NCBI GenBank assembly: GCA_945870425.1
Contig: CAMBSD010000004.1
Location: 124,001-188,000, forward strand
Origin: Chitinophaga pinensis
Lineage (GTDB): Bacteria; Bacteroidota; Bacteroidia; UKL13-3
Direction of reading: 5' to 3'
Length of the DNA: 64,000 bases
The translations under genes were made by a program, and so were the position numbers. The notes below the pieces were generated by a model that saw only the letters and a list, made by a program, of their open reading frames with translations, was not told the origin of the DNA and did no database searches. Below, in pieces: positions 9,147 through 18,598 of the stretch (the stretch's first letter is position 1; each line of letters begins with the position of its first letter).

Positions 9147-11213
9147 TTAATTGGTTAATGGCACATTGATATCAAAAAAATCATCCTCTGGCTTGATGGT
9201 ATCCAACACAATCGTATCGTTTTTGTAAATATACTTCTTTGCAAGCCCCGTTATGTTAACATGAGGCGTCAGACCAATGGTGTCCTCTGGCGTAATAACT
9301 TGTCTTGCTATCATCAAATTGGTCAGGAAACGATAACTCCTATCTATCCAAGGTTTAGAGGTGCCATCGCTATTGAAACGCCACATAAAGCCCTTGGGTC
9401 TTGGAATAATTGATGCCAAATACAAACATTCACTTAGCGTTAAATCAATTGGTTTCTTTTTAAAGTAAAACTGAGAAGCCTCTCCAATACCATATACATT
9501 TGGTCCCCATTCAATTATATTTAAATATACTTCAAACATTCTATCCTTTGGTACTATGAAGTTGTTTTCTAGTATATATACCAAAAGAATCTCTTGAAGT
9601 TTGCGAGCCATTGTTTTCTCTCTTGTTAGAAATACATTTTTTATGAGCTGCATACTGATGGTACTCGCGCCTCTCTTAAACTTACCAGTTTTAATATTCT
9701 TTGCTATGGATTGTCTGAAAGCTTCAGTTACAAAACCTCTATGGTAGTAAAAAGAAGGGTCTTCGGTTGTCAGAATACATTTTTTTAAAAATGGTGTGAT
9801 TAGATCTATGTTTGTAAAATTTGGGTTTTCCGGTCCAATCAATATAGGTCGCATTGGTCTACCATTTTCAAAAGGTGTATATACAAAACTTCCGTTCAGC
9901 TTTGCGAGATTAGCCTCACCATACTTCAATATTTTGAAGTTGTCTTTATCAAGTGTGCTGTTAAATATAAGTTTATTAGGATCATCATTAAAATAAGCAA
10001 AATCCAAGCGATACGTAAAACTTCCTTCGGTTTGCATGCCTTTTACATCATCAAATAAACCAGTTGGCAGAGAGTTAATGAAATCCTGGGCATTTAATTT
10101 TTCTGTGGCAATGTTTAAGTACATATTGTACTTATTAAATATCCTCGAAACAGCACCTGAATTTTTGCTCAAATCAAACCAAGGCTTTATTTTCGATTCT
10201 TCAAGTTTGAAGTAAGGGTGGAACACTATTTTGTTAAATCTAACTGTACTTGAACTATCTAATGAAATAAAATCTGAACCAAATAAATAGTCATAATAAA
10301 CTTCTGCGTCTTCGATAATTACATCCTGCTTAGAAATTTTTGGATGGTTAAGCATTAAGTTTTTTATAGAAGCAAAGCCATCTACTTTTAAGACATCATT
10401 TTTAAAACTAATGCCATTCAATTGCAGGCGTATACTATCAAAGCCGGCCTTTAAATTAAATTTTTCATCTATAACTGGTATATGAACGCTGCCTGAATCC
10501 TCTCTGAAAAATGTGACATCAGCTCTCTCATTACTAGCATCAGCATAACCAGAAATTTTCCAAAGCTGCCTGTTATCATTTGTATTAACCTGGATACTGG
10601 ATTCGATTTTATTATCATCTAGCTCCATTTTGGTCATATTAAATTCCGACTTTATTCCGTCATCATCAACAAGAAGCCTGAAATTACAGATAGAAACATT
10701 ATTTGGGACTTGCTTCAGAATTTTCCGAATCAACTTATAGGCTAATTTTGAATAATTTATATTATCATCAGCTAAAACATTTCTATTGTCTGAAACACTA
10801 TCAGCCTCTGCTCTAAAAAAGTTGCTGTAATTGCTACTATCTCCAACTTTCACCAGTTGAATAAAGCCTTCATTTAATTCAATTTCTTTTAACCTAATTT
10901 CACCAGTAAGTAATGATAAAAGCCTTACACTTGCATTAAATTCATCTAGTTTGATGAGTGTGTCCTTGTTACTTGGTATCAAGGAGATTTTACCTAAATG
11001 AATTCCACTTAAACCGGAAAATCTGTGCTCTTGAACACGAAGGTTAACGTCATACTTATCCCTTAATTTATCGCTAACTTTTAGAATGGCTTTCTCAAGA
11101 ATCAAATTTCGAAAAATCAGATAAAGCGAAAACGATAGAATTACCAAGGCAAAAGATACCTTAGTAGATATAGAGAAAATGCGTCTAATTTTATATTTAC
11201 TTAAGTTAAGCAA
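9147..11213 (-). CDS. Peptidoglycan transglycosylase (GT51) with long AsmA-like N-terminal region
   Basis: A 688-residue membrane-anchored protein. One membrane helix near residues 17-36 is followed by about 430 residues of beta-rich sequence resembling AsmA/TamB-type proteins. The C-terminal part (about 475-640) is a GT51 glycosyltransferase with every motif: TEDPSFYYHRGF (catalytic Glu about 484), GASTISMQ, RKLQEILL and FEVYLNIIEWGPNVYGIGEAS. GT51 enzymes polymerise lipid II glycan strands. There is no transpeptidase domain. An in-frame stop lies one codon before the TTG at 11213 and no ATG is near, so TTG is the likely start. The AsmA assignment rests on general pattern; the GT51 assignment is firm. 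Confidence 0.88.
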   Translation of the reverse strand: MLNLSKYKIRRIFSISTKVSFALVILSFSLYLIFRNLILEKAILKVSDKLRDKYDVNLRVQEHRFSGLSGIHLGKISLIPSNKDTLIKLDEFNASVRLLSLLTGEIRLKEIELNEGFIQLVKVGDSSNYSNFFRAEADSVSDNRNVLADDNINYSKLAYKLIRKILKQVPNNVSICNFRLLVDDDGIKSEFNMTKMELDDNKIESSIQVNTNDNRQLWKISGYADASNERADVTFFREDSGSVHIPVIDEKFNLKAGFDSIRLQLNGISFKNDVLKVDGFASIKNLMLNHPKISKQDVIIEDAEVYYDYLFGSDFISLDSSSTVRFNKIVFHPYFKLEESKIKPWFDLSKNSGAVSRIFNKYNMYLNIATEKLNAQDFINSLPTGLFDDVKGMQTEGSFTYRLDFAYFNDDPNKLIFNSTLDKDNFKILKYGEANLAKLNGSFVYTPFENGRPMRPILIGPENPNFTNIDLITPFLKKCILTTEDPSFYYHRGFVTEAFRQSIAKNIKTGKFKRGASTISMQLIKNVFLTREKTMARKLQEILLVYILENNFIVPKDRMFEVYLNIIEWGPNVYGIGEASQFYFKKKPIDLTLSECLYLASIIPRPKGFMWRFNSDGTSKPWIDRSYRFLTNLMIARQVITPEDTIGLTPHVNITGLAKKYIYKNDTIVLDTIKPEDDFFDINVPLTN

Positions 11214-11242
11214 GGGTTAATGAGGTATTTAAAGTTATAAAA

Positions 11243-11809
11243 TCAAACTTGCATGATTTCAGCCTCTTTTATGGCTAATAAATCTTCGATTTTTTTGATA
11301 AAACTATCTGTGGTTTTTTGAACGTTTGTTTCACCAGTCTTGGCCTCATCCTCTGGCAAACCTTCTTTTTGCAGTTTTTTAATTGCCTCGTTCACATCTT
11401 TTCTTATGTTTCTGATTGCAACCTTAGCTGTTTCTGATTCTGCCTTTACTTTTTTAACAATTTCGCGTCTTCTCTCTTCAGTTAATGGAGGTAGAACTAC
11501 TCTAATAATTGTTCCATCGTTACTTGGATTGAATCCTAAATTAGATATGATAATACCCTTTTCAATAGCTTGAAGCATGTTTTTCTCCCAAGGTTGAATT
11601 ACAATACTTTTTGCATCAGGAGTGTTTATATTACCTACTTGGCTAATTGGGACCAAATTGCCATAGTAATCAACTTTTACGCTATCTAACATGCTAGGAT
11701 GTGCCTTACCTGCTCGTATTTTACTAAATTCCATTTGGGCATGGTCAACTGCTTTTTCCATAGCATCTTTCAAACCATCTAATACTGATTTTAAACGTGG
11801 GTCGCTCAT
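11243..11809 (-). CDS. frr: Ribosome recycling factor
   Basis: Splits post-termination ribosomes together with EF-G. At 188 residues it matches the family, with the conserved KIRAGKAHPSMLDSVKVDYYG segment shortened here to its key parts KIRAGKAHPS and VDYYG, VPISQVGNI in the head domain, and the C-terminal helix rich in Lys and Glu. It lies upstream of the transglycosylase gene on the same strand, 29 bases apart. Confidence 0.97.
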   Translation of the reverse strand: MSDPRLKSVLDGLKDAMEKAVDHAQMEFSKIRAGKAHPSMLDSVKVDYYGNLVPISQVGNINTPDAKSIVIQPWEKNMLQAIEKGIIISNLGFNPSNDGTIIRVVLPPLTEERRREIVKKVKAESETAKVAIRNIRKDVNEAIKKLQKEGLPEDEAKTGETNVQKTTDSFIKKIEDLLAIKEAEIMQV

Positions 11810-11972
11810 AATTTATGTCAAAAAATTTCACGCAAAGTAATAAAAATTGCAAGTATTCTCAGCAGTACATTCAAGATTTTATTAAGACCTTGATATTGAT
11901 TTTGCTTAGTCAATATAGAAAAATGAGTAGCGATTCATTGGCTGATTACCATGCTAAAATAGGAATTTAGGA

Positions 11973-13445
11973 TTAACTAAAATCGTCTGAAATCAATTGA
12001 CTAACAATTTTAGCAGAATTTAAACAGAGGGGAATTCCACCTCCTGGATGAACGCTTCCTCCACAAAAATACAAACCCGCTATAGTAGAGGAGAAGTTTT
12101 TATGACGCAGAAAGGCAGCATACCTATTATTGCTGGCATTTCCATACAAAGCACCTGCGTATGAAGATGTTTTGATCTCAATACTTCTTGGATCTAAGAT
12201 TTGTTCAGTTAAAATCAACTTACTAATATCCACTTTGAATATCCTTTGAAGTTTAGTTAATATATTATTTTTAGATTCCTTAATCAGGACATCCCAATCC
12301 TGCCCTTGGTTATTGGGCACATTAATCATCACAAACCAATTTTCACAATCTTTTGATGCATCATCGGGCTTCAATTTTGAAGTGATATTGATGTATATCG
12401 TTGGATCCTGATAAATGCTTTTTTTAGTAAATATGGAATCAAACTCTTCTTTATAATTTTGTGTAAATAGGATATTATGTAAATCCAATTCACCAAAAAC
12501 TTTGTTTATTCCCCAATAAAATATCAATGCAGACGAGGACTTTTCCTGCTTCAAAATTCTATTTGGTGCTTTTACAGTTGGTAGTAATTTTTTGTAGGTA
12601 GGGTATATATCCATATTACTCACAACCACATCTGACAGGAACTCGTTGCCATTCACCTTTACACCATAAGCTATTTTGTTTTTTATCAAAATCTCTTCCA
12701 CTTTGCCATTGAAATGAAACTCAACACCTAGTTCCTTTGCCAAATCAAAAATACTTTGAGTAATACTCTGCATGCCTTTTATCGGAAAGTATGAACCAAT
12801 ATTGTGTTCCAAATGAGGAATCATATTAAGTAGGGCAGAAGTTTGATATGGGTTTGAACCATTGTAGGTAGCAAAACGATTGAAATAAAAGCGCAAATAT
12901 TTGTTAGTAAAAATCTTTTCATTTTCTTGGTTCATGCTTTCAAATAAATTCAGTTTACCCATGTTCAATATACCTGTAAGGGTTTCAATACTAAAATGAT
13001 TTTTTAAGCGATGAAGACTCTTCTCAATAAATATTGGTGCGGTAATCTGGTAGCGAAATTTGGCATTATCAAGGTGCTTGAAAAAAGGTTTAGTATCTTT
13101 TACTCCCAATTTAATACTCAATTCTTCAGCCATTTTCCCCCTTTCATGATAAGCCGAAAACCTAGTACCATCCTCAAAGAAATAATTACACGCATTGTTT
13201 AATTGTATGTATGAAAAATGCTCATTGGGCACCTTTCCAGCAAGTGTAAAAAGCTCATCCACTTGTTGAGGTAAGGTAAATAATGAAGGGCCTGCATCAA
13301 ATCGAAAACCATCTGAATAAATTTCGCTTAGCTTCCCTCCAGGATAGGTGTTGGCTTCAAACACCGTTACTTGATAACCTGCACATGCAAGCCTCACAGC
13401 ACTTGCCAATCCTGCAATTCCCGAACCGATGATTATGACTTTCAA
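11973..13445 (-). CDS. Phytoene desaturase-family FAD oxidoreductase (CrtI/CrtD-like)
   Basis: A 490-residue flavoprotein of the carotenoid desaturase family. The N-terminus has the dinucleotide-binding motif GSGIAGLASAVRLA followed by FEANTYPGGKLSE and the family motif FDAGPSLFTLPQ; the C-terminus has the FAD-contact motif FCGGSVHPGGGIPLCLNSAK. These enzymes desaturate phytoene or hydroxylated carotenoids. No crtB, crtY or crtZ is adjacent, so CrtI and CrtD cannot be told apart. The only workable start is a TTG, with a stop two codons upstream. Confidence 0.85.
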   Translation of the reverse strand: MKVIIIGSGIAGLASAVRLACAGYQVTVFEANTYPGGKLSEIYSDGFRFDAGPSLFTLPQQVDELFTLAGKVPNEHFSYIQLNNACNYFFEDGTRFSAYHERGKMAEELSIKLGVKDTKPFFKHLDNAKFRYQITAPIFIEKSLHRLKNHFSIETLTGILNMGKLNLFESMNQENEKIFTNKYLRFYFNRFATYNGSNPYQTSALLNMIPHLEHNIGSYFPIKGMQSITQSIFDLAKELGVEFHFNGKVEEILIKNKIAYGVKVNGNEFLSDVVVSNMDIYPTYKKLLPTVKAPNRILKQEKSSSALIFYWGINKVFGELDLHNILFTQNYKEEFDSIFTKKSIYQDPTIYINITSKLKPDDASKDCENWFVMINVPNNQGQDWDVLIKESKNNILTKLQRIFKVDISKLILTEQILDPRSIEIKTSSYAGALYGNASNNRYAAFLRHKNFSSTIAGLYFCGGSVHPGGGIPLCLNSAKIVSQLISDDFS

Positions 13446-13487
13446 TAATTATGTTTTGAGGAGATAACAATTTGAAGTGAATAATGT

Positions 13488-15218
13488 TTAATCAACCAAA
13501 TTCTTCTCGGTTATTTTCTTTTGCAAAAACTCTCCCTCTCCTCCTAATTCTTTTGATTTCAACCAACTTTCCATGGCTCCTTGTTTGTCGTTGAGTTTAA
13601 ATTTTACATCTCCTAAATGTTCAATTACCTCGGCATTATTAGGAGACATTTGCAAGGCATTTTCAATATATTCCTTTGCTTTTTTGAATTCCTTTTTTTG
13701 GTACAAAATCCACCCATAGGTGTCCTGATAACTTGGGTTTCCAGGCTCTAATTCGATGCTTCTCAAGCTCATGCTATCTGCCTTGTCCAATCGCTCTTTT
13801 CTCAAACTCAAGAAGTAGGCATAGTTATTTAAAGCATATGCATTGTCTTTATTCAAATTCAAAGCAGCATCATAGGCTGAGTCACAAACTTTATAATTCT
13901 TAGCATAATGACCCGCATCCCCCATTTGGGATAATAATTGCAATAACAATTCAGGTTCATCTTCTGCATATTCACTTCCAGTCCTAGCTGCATTAATAGC
14001 TTTATCATAATCTTTTAGCCTAAAACTTGCAAAAGCTAAATAAGCAAAAAAACGTGGCTGGGTCGGAAAAATCTCTACTGCTTTTTCACAATCGCTTTGC
14101 ATATATTGATTGTTTTTCAACTCGTCATCACAATACATGATTTGCTCCCACGCTGCATAAGCATTAGGGTCGGCATGCGTAGCTTGCAAAAATTGTAACC
14201 TAGCTTGCTCATAATTTTTTTCTTTAATAAACAAATCACCTTTCATCATATAAGCAATCGGTTCACTTGGATTTGAAGCAATCAAAATATCACTTAGCTC
14301 AAAAGATTTTTTAGTACCTTCAGGAACCTTATTATCTGTAACAAAATCAGCCATTTCTTGTATCTTAGATTTAATATCAACATTACTAGCCATAGCACGT
14401 TTCAAGTAATTGAAATAAGGCTCATATTCACTTTTTGAATTATAATAATCAGCCATTGCAAACAAGGCAAAGCCATTTTTGGAATCTTGTTCTAAAATTT
14501 TATTATAAATATCAAGAGCTTCTTTGATCCTACCATTAGCCATAAGTAAATCTGCTAACATCCCCTTATAACGGAGCTCATTAGGATGGGCATTGACCAA
14601 TCGTTCTACTTCTTTTATTGCCTTCTTGAGCTTATTACTGAAAAGATAAATCTGCTCTTTTTGCTTCACTATTTCCTCATTAAGTCCTGTCTGTTTCTCA
14701 ATTTTGTCAAGTGTTTTTATTGCATCAGCGTATTTTTTATCCAGCGTGAAAAGCAATACAGCATCGTATAAATTCTGTGGGTTCTTTCCACCTGTTTCAT
14801 AAATCAAAACATTCAGTTTGGCTGCTTCCGTAAAACGCTTTTGATTTTTATAAACCTCAGCTAATTGAGTTTTATACCAGAAATTTTTGCTATCTAATCC
14901 AATTGCTTTTTGAGCAGCATCTTCAGCTTCTTTTACTTTTTTTGTTGCCAAATACAATTGACTTAATTGAAACTGGGTATTTGCATCATAGGGATTGATT
15001 TCTGCAGCTTTTCTAAAGTCTTCAATTGCTTCAGGGTAATCACCCAACATCTTTTCTTTAGCTGCTTTGAAAAATTCCTTTTCAAACTCTAGCCTTGTAT
15101 GCTCAGGAAGTTCTCCTTTTCCAAGCTTTTTTTGACCAAAAGCCAAACTGCCAATAAAGATGGCAACTACTAGTAATATATGTCGCAAATGGTTGTTTAT
15201 CTTATTCAATATCATCAT
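13488..15218 (-). CDS. Secreted tetratricopeptide-repeat protein
   Basis: About 576 residues. I chose the ATG at 15218 over the in-frame TTG at 15227. A signal or anchor segment (ILLVVAIFIGSLAFGQ) is followed by about a dozen TPR-like helical hairpins, for example NPYDANTQFQLSQLYLATKK and SKNGFALFAMADYYNSK. TPR proteins act as protein-binding scaffolds. In Bacteroidota a gene of this type often follows dut and the nucleotidyltransferase, as here, in runs for cell-envelope biogenesis. No enzyme motif is seen. Confidence 0.85.
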   Translation of the reverse strand: MMILNKINNHLRHILLVVAIFIGSLAFGQKKLGKGELPEHTRLEFEKEFFKAAKEKMLGDYPEAIEDFRKAAEINPYDANTQFQLSQLYLATKKVKEAEDAAQKAIGLDSKNFWYKTQLAEVYKNQKRFTEAAKLNVLIYETGGKNPQNLYDAVLLFTLDKKYADAIKTLDKIEKQTGLNEEIVKQKEQIYLFSNKLKKAIKEVERLVNAHPNELRYKGMLADLLMANGRIKEALDIYNKILEQDSKNGFALFAMADYYNSKSEYEPYFNYLKRAMASNVDIKSKIQEMADFVTDNKVPEGTKKSFELSDILIASNPSEPIAYMMKGDLFIKEKNYEQARLQFLQATHADPNAYAAWEQIMYCDDELKNNQYMQSDCEKAVEIFPTQPRFFAYLAFASFRLKDYDKAINAARTGSEYAEDEPELLLQLLSQMGDAGHYAKNYKVCDSAYDAALNLNKDNAYALNNYAYFLSLRKERLDKADSMSLRSIELEPGNPSYQDTYGWILYQKKEFKKAKEYIENALQMSPNNAEVIEHLGDVKFKLNDKQGAMESWLKSKELGGEGEFLQKKITEKNLVD

Positions 15219-15277
15219 GGAAAGCAAACATAATTAAAAGCTTATAGTTTTGATAAAACTAAATTATCGTTAAACAA

Positions 15278-15312
15278 AAAACCTGCCAAGTAATAACGTG
15301 GCAGGTTTTAAA
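15278..15312 (-). terminator. Terminator after the nucleotidyltransferase gene
   Basis: AAACCTGCCA pairs with TGGCAGGTTT over a ten-base loop. On the minus strand it ends in a T-rich tract. It separates the nucleotidyltransferase from the downstream TPR gene. Confidence 0.8.
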
Positions 15313-15350
15313 TAATTATCTATTTAGTACCTTCATTCAATAATTTTATA

Positions 15351-16361
15351 TTACAAGATAGCGGTGTAATCTCCAATGCTCAAATCTTTAGACTCACCAG
15401 TATAGGCAGCATAATTACCTATCATAGCATTGTCAATTACAGCATTCTTTATTTGTGTATTGGTTTGAATAATGCAATTTCCAACTACTGAATTTTCAAC
15501 TATACATCCATCTCCGATGCTTGCATAAGGCCCAACCAAACTGCGCATTAACTTAACATTTTTACCTATATATGATGGTTGGATGATCATTGAGTCTTGG
15601 TTGCTAACTGTTTCATCAACCAATTTTTCTTTGTTATCATACATGAACTGTAATATTCTTCCATTGGTAAATACAGTTGAATTTTTATTGCCGCAATCCA
15701 ACCATTCAGTCACTTTTCCTGGTTCAAATTTATAACCCTTTGCTTTCATGTTTTCCAAAGCATTTGTCAATTGATATTCGCCTTTTTCGCGTATATCATT
15801 GTCCAATAAATACTGTAATTCGCTACGCAAATACTCACCATCTTTGAAGTAATAAATACCAATAATGGCAAGGTCGCTAACGAACGTTTCCGGTTTTTCT
15901 ATAAAATCTGTGATAACATTGTTAGCATCAACTTTTACAACTCCAAAAGGTTTAGGGTCTTCAACTTTTTGTACCCAAATAATACCATCTTTACTTCTAT
16001 CCAAAACAAAATCAGCTTTGAACAAAGTATCAGCAAAAACCACTAACACATTACCCGACAAACTCTCTTTCGCACACATTATGGCATGTGCAGTTCCTAA
16101 AGCTTCTTCTTGGTAATAAATGGTTCCTTTAGCTCCTAATTTTTCAGCCACTGATACCAATTGCATTTCAACAGTTTTGCCAAAACTTGGGCCAATAATG
16201 TAAGCAATTTCTTCAATACCTGCACCACAAACTTTTTCAAGGTCTTCAATTAGCTTTTGAACAATAGGCTTTCCAGCCACTGGCACTAAAGGTTTTGGAG
16301 TAGTAAGGGTATGAGGTCTCATTCGTTTACCCATACCCGCCATAGGTACTATTATTTTCAT
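15351..16361 (-). CDS. Sugar-phosphate nucleotidyltransferase with left-handed beta-helix tail
   Basis: A 336-residue enzyme that activates a sugar phosphate as an NDP-sugar. The N-terminal Rossmann-like domain has the signature MAGMGKRMRPHTLTTPKPLV, and FADTLF supplies the metal-binding Asp. The C-terminal 80 residues are hexapeptide-like repeats (VGPYASIGDGCIVENSVVG, IKNAVIDNAMIGNYA), as in GlmU- or RmlA-like proteins. Substrate specificity cannot be read from sequence. It lies just downstream of dut and a flippase, which suggests supply of precursors for surface glycans. Confidence 0.88.
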   Translation of the reverse strand: MKIIVPMAGMGKRMRPHTLTTPKPLVPVAGKPIVQKLIEDLEKVCGAGIEEIAYIIGPSFGKTVEMQLVSVAEKLGAKGTIYYQEEALGTAHAIMCAKESLSGNVLVVFADTLFKADFVLDRSKDGIIWVQKVEDPKPFGVVKVDANNVITDFIEKPETFVSDLAIIGIYYFKDGEYLRSELQYLLDNDIREKGEYQLTNALENMKAKGYKFEPGKVTEWLDCGNKNSTVFTNGRILQFMYDNKEKLVDETVSNQDSMIIQPSYIGKNVKLMRSLVGPYASIGDGCIVENSVVGNCIIQTNTQIKNAVIDNAMIGNYAAYTGESKDLSIGDYTAIL

Positions 16362-16436
16362 ATTTTTAGGTTTTAATTCTCAATCCAAATATATTTATTT
16401 ATTTCTATCAAATATTCACATTCTCACATGGTAGCC

Positions 16437-16868
16437 TTAATTTCCTGTGCTGCCATATCCTCCGGTCCCTCTGTTGGTTTCATTTAGTGTTTCAACCAAG
16501 GCAAATTCTGCCGTTGCATGCTGACCAATAACCATTTGGGCAATGCGATCTCCATTATTAATTTCAAATGCCTCCATGCCTAGGTTTATCAAAAGCACCT
16601 TTATCTCACCTCGGTAATCTGCATCCACTGTGCCTGGACTGTTTAATACTGTGATTCCGTGTTTAAGCGCCAATCCGCTACGCGGACGAATCTGCGCCTC
16701 ATAACCTACCTGAAGCTCAATAAATAAACCTGTTGGTATTAAATGCCTTTGCATGGGTTGCAGCAAAATAGTTTCTGATAAAAATGCACGCAAATCCATA
16801 CCAGCCGCATGTTCGGTTTCATAGGCGGGTAGGGCATTGTCACTTTTGTTAATTATTTTTATATTCAT
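16437..16868 (-). CDS. dut: Deoxyuridine 5'-triphosphate nucleotidohydrolase (dUTPase)
   Basis: Hydrolyses dUTP to dUMP. All five trimeric dUTPase motifs are present in order: [42 protein letters not shown] and the C-terminal [11 protein letters not shown] chose the ATG at 16868, giving [14 protein letters not shown], over an upstream TTG; the result is 143 residues, normal for the family. Its product dUMP is the substrate of ThyA. Confidence 0.96.
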   Translation of the reverse strand: MNIKIINKSDNALPAYETEHAAGMDLRAFLSETILLQPMQRHLIPTGLFIELQVGYEAQIRPRSGLALKHGITVLNSPGTVDADYRGEIKVLLINLGMEAFEINNGDRIAQMVIGQHATAEFALVETLNETNRGTGGYGSTGN

Positions 16869-16916
16869 TTTAATCGCTTGCAAAACAATAAGAAGTTTAT
16901 TAAAACGTCTTTACCC

Positions 16917-18383
16917 TTAAATGTTGAATCTATTTTTCTTCTCAATCATAAACACTGCAGAGGAAAACAAAGCAAACAATAAAGTTTGAATACCTACCAA
17001 GGTCCATTGATTTGAAACAATACTAATTAAAAATTTGTGTAAAAAGAAAACGCCTAATGTGAAGGCAAGGTATGTCGCAAACTTTTTGAGGTTATAGGGT
17101 ATCGGATATTTTTTTTGTCCAAACCAATAACTTACCGCTGTTATGCTAAAATAGGTTATAAAGGTAACCCATGCGGCACCGTGATAACCAAAGGAAGGTA
17201 TCAAAAATATATTGAGCGTAATGGTTAAAACCGCACCAAATAAGGAAATGTAAGCACCATATTTGGTTTGATCGCTGAGTTTGTACCAAATGGATAAATT
17301 GTAATAAATACCTAAAAACATATTGCCTAACAATAAGATAGGAACAATACCTAATCCCTCATGAAATTTAGGACCAATAAAGCCCTTAAATTGATGAATA
17401 AAGAGTGTAACCAGTAAGAAAATAAGCATACATGCAATGCTAAAATAATGCATCACCCGGGCATAGGTTTTGTCTCTATCTGCATTTTTTGATTGGCTAA
17501 AAAAGAAGGGTTCTGCAGCATACCTGAAAGCCTGAATGAACAAATTCATCAGAACTGCAAAACGAATGTTGGCACCAAAAATTCCCAAATCGTTCATCAC
17601 ATGCTCGTTATTAGGCATTAAAAATTTAAACATCACTCGGCTGAAAGTTTCATTAATCATGCCTGCTAAACCCACCACTAATATTGGGAAAGCATATAAG
17701 AATAGCTCTTTCCAAAGTTTTGAATCAAAGCCATTTTTAGCTCCTGAAATTTCTCTCCATAACAAAGGAACACAAATTAAACTTCCAGCTAAATTGGCGT
17801 AAAACACATATCCAATACCTATGGTAGGGTTATATGTTTGAAGTAAGAAATTATCAGGATAATGAATTTGTAGATAGGGACAAAGCATCAAAAAATATAG
17901 ATTTAAGGTAATGGTTATACCAATATTGATGTTTTTGATGATAGCAAATTTAATAGGGCGTTTCAGCTGTCTAAGCATAGCGAAAGGTATGGAAGCCAAG
18001 GCGTCTAATGCTAAAATACCTGCAAACAAGGTTATATATTCTGCGTGATTGGGATAATCTAAAAAATGAGCGATGGGTGAGGCAAAACCAGCAACTAATG
18101 CAAAGAAAACAGCAGAAGAAATTAAAACAGAATTGAACGAAGTGCTAAAAACTTTGTTAGGGTCTTGTTTCTGACAAAAGCGAAAAAAAGCAGTTTCCAT
18201 CCCATAAGTTAATACCACAGTGAAAAAAGCCACATAGGAGTATAACTCAGTTACTGCACCATATTCACTCGGATTGAAAATACGGGTGTGCAAAGGTACC
18301 AATAAATAATTGAGCAAACGCCCAACTATGGTGCTCATGCCATATATGGCTGTTTCGGAAGCTAGTTTTTTAAGTGATGCCAA
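16917..18383 (-). CDS. Polysaccharide/oligosaccharide flippase (MOP superfamily)
   Basis: A 488-residue inner-membrane protein with about 12-14 predicted helices. The N-terminus (SETAIYGMSTIVGRLLNYLL followed by a FNPSEYGAVTELYSY stretch) is typical of Wzx-like exporters of the MOP superfamily, which move lipid-linked glycans across the membrane. Genes for dut and a sugar nucleotidyltransferase follow on the same strand. The frame appears to begin at a TTG (18383); no ATG is available close to the conserved N-terminus. The carried glycan is unknown. Confidence 0.88.
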   Translation of the reverse strand: MASLKKLASETAIYGMSTIVGRLLNYLLVPLHTRIFNPSEYGAVTELYSYVAFFTVVLTYGMETAFFRFCQKQDPNKVFSTSFNSVLISSAVFFALVAGFASPIAHFLDYPNHAEYITLFAGILALDALASIPFAMLRQLKRPIKFAIIKNINIGITITLNLYFLMLCPYLQIHYPDNFLLQTYNPTIGIGYVFYANLAGSLICVPLLWREISGAKNGFDSKLWKELFLYAFPILVVGLAGMINETFSRVMFKFLMPNNEHVMNDLGIFGANIRFAVLMNLFIQAFRYAAEPFFFSQSKNADRDKTYARVMHYFSIACMLIFLLVTLFIHQFKGFIGPKFHEGLGIVPILLLGNMFLGIYYNLSIWYKLSDQTKYGAYISLFGAVLTITLNIFLIPSFGYHGAAWVTFITYFSITAVSYWFGQKKYPIPYNLKKFATYLAFTLGVFFLHKFLISIVSNQWTLVGIQTLLFALFSSAVFMIEKKNRFNI

Positions 18384-18598
18384 ACGAATAACTTTTTGAA
18401 AACGAAAGTTTGAGAACTATCGTATTTTTAATTCTTATTTGACAAATATAGAAATATTACTCATTGTTGGAAGCCAATTTTAAAGGCTCGAGTTGAATTG
18501 CAAATCAATAAAAGTTAAACTTTATCGTTCCAAATAAATTTCTTACAAACAAATGCAGCATTATATAAATTAGCTTCCTACTTTCGTTTTTTCAACTG

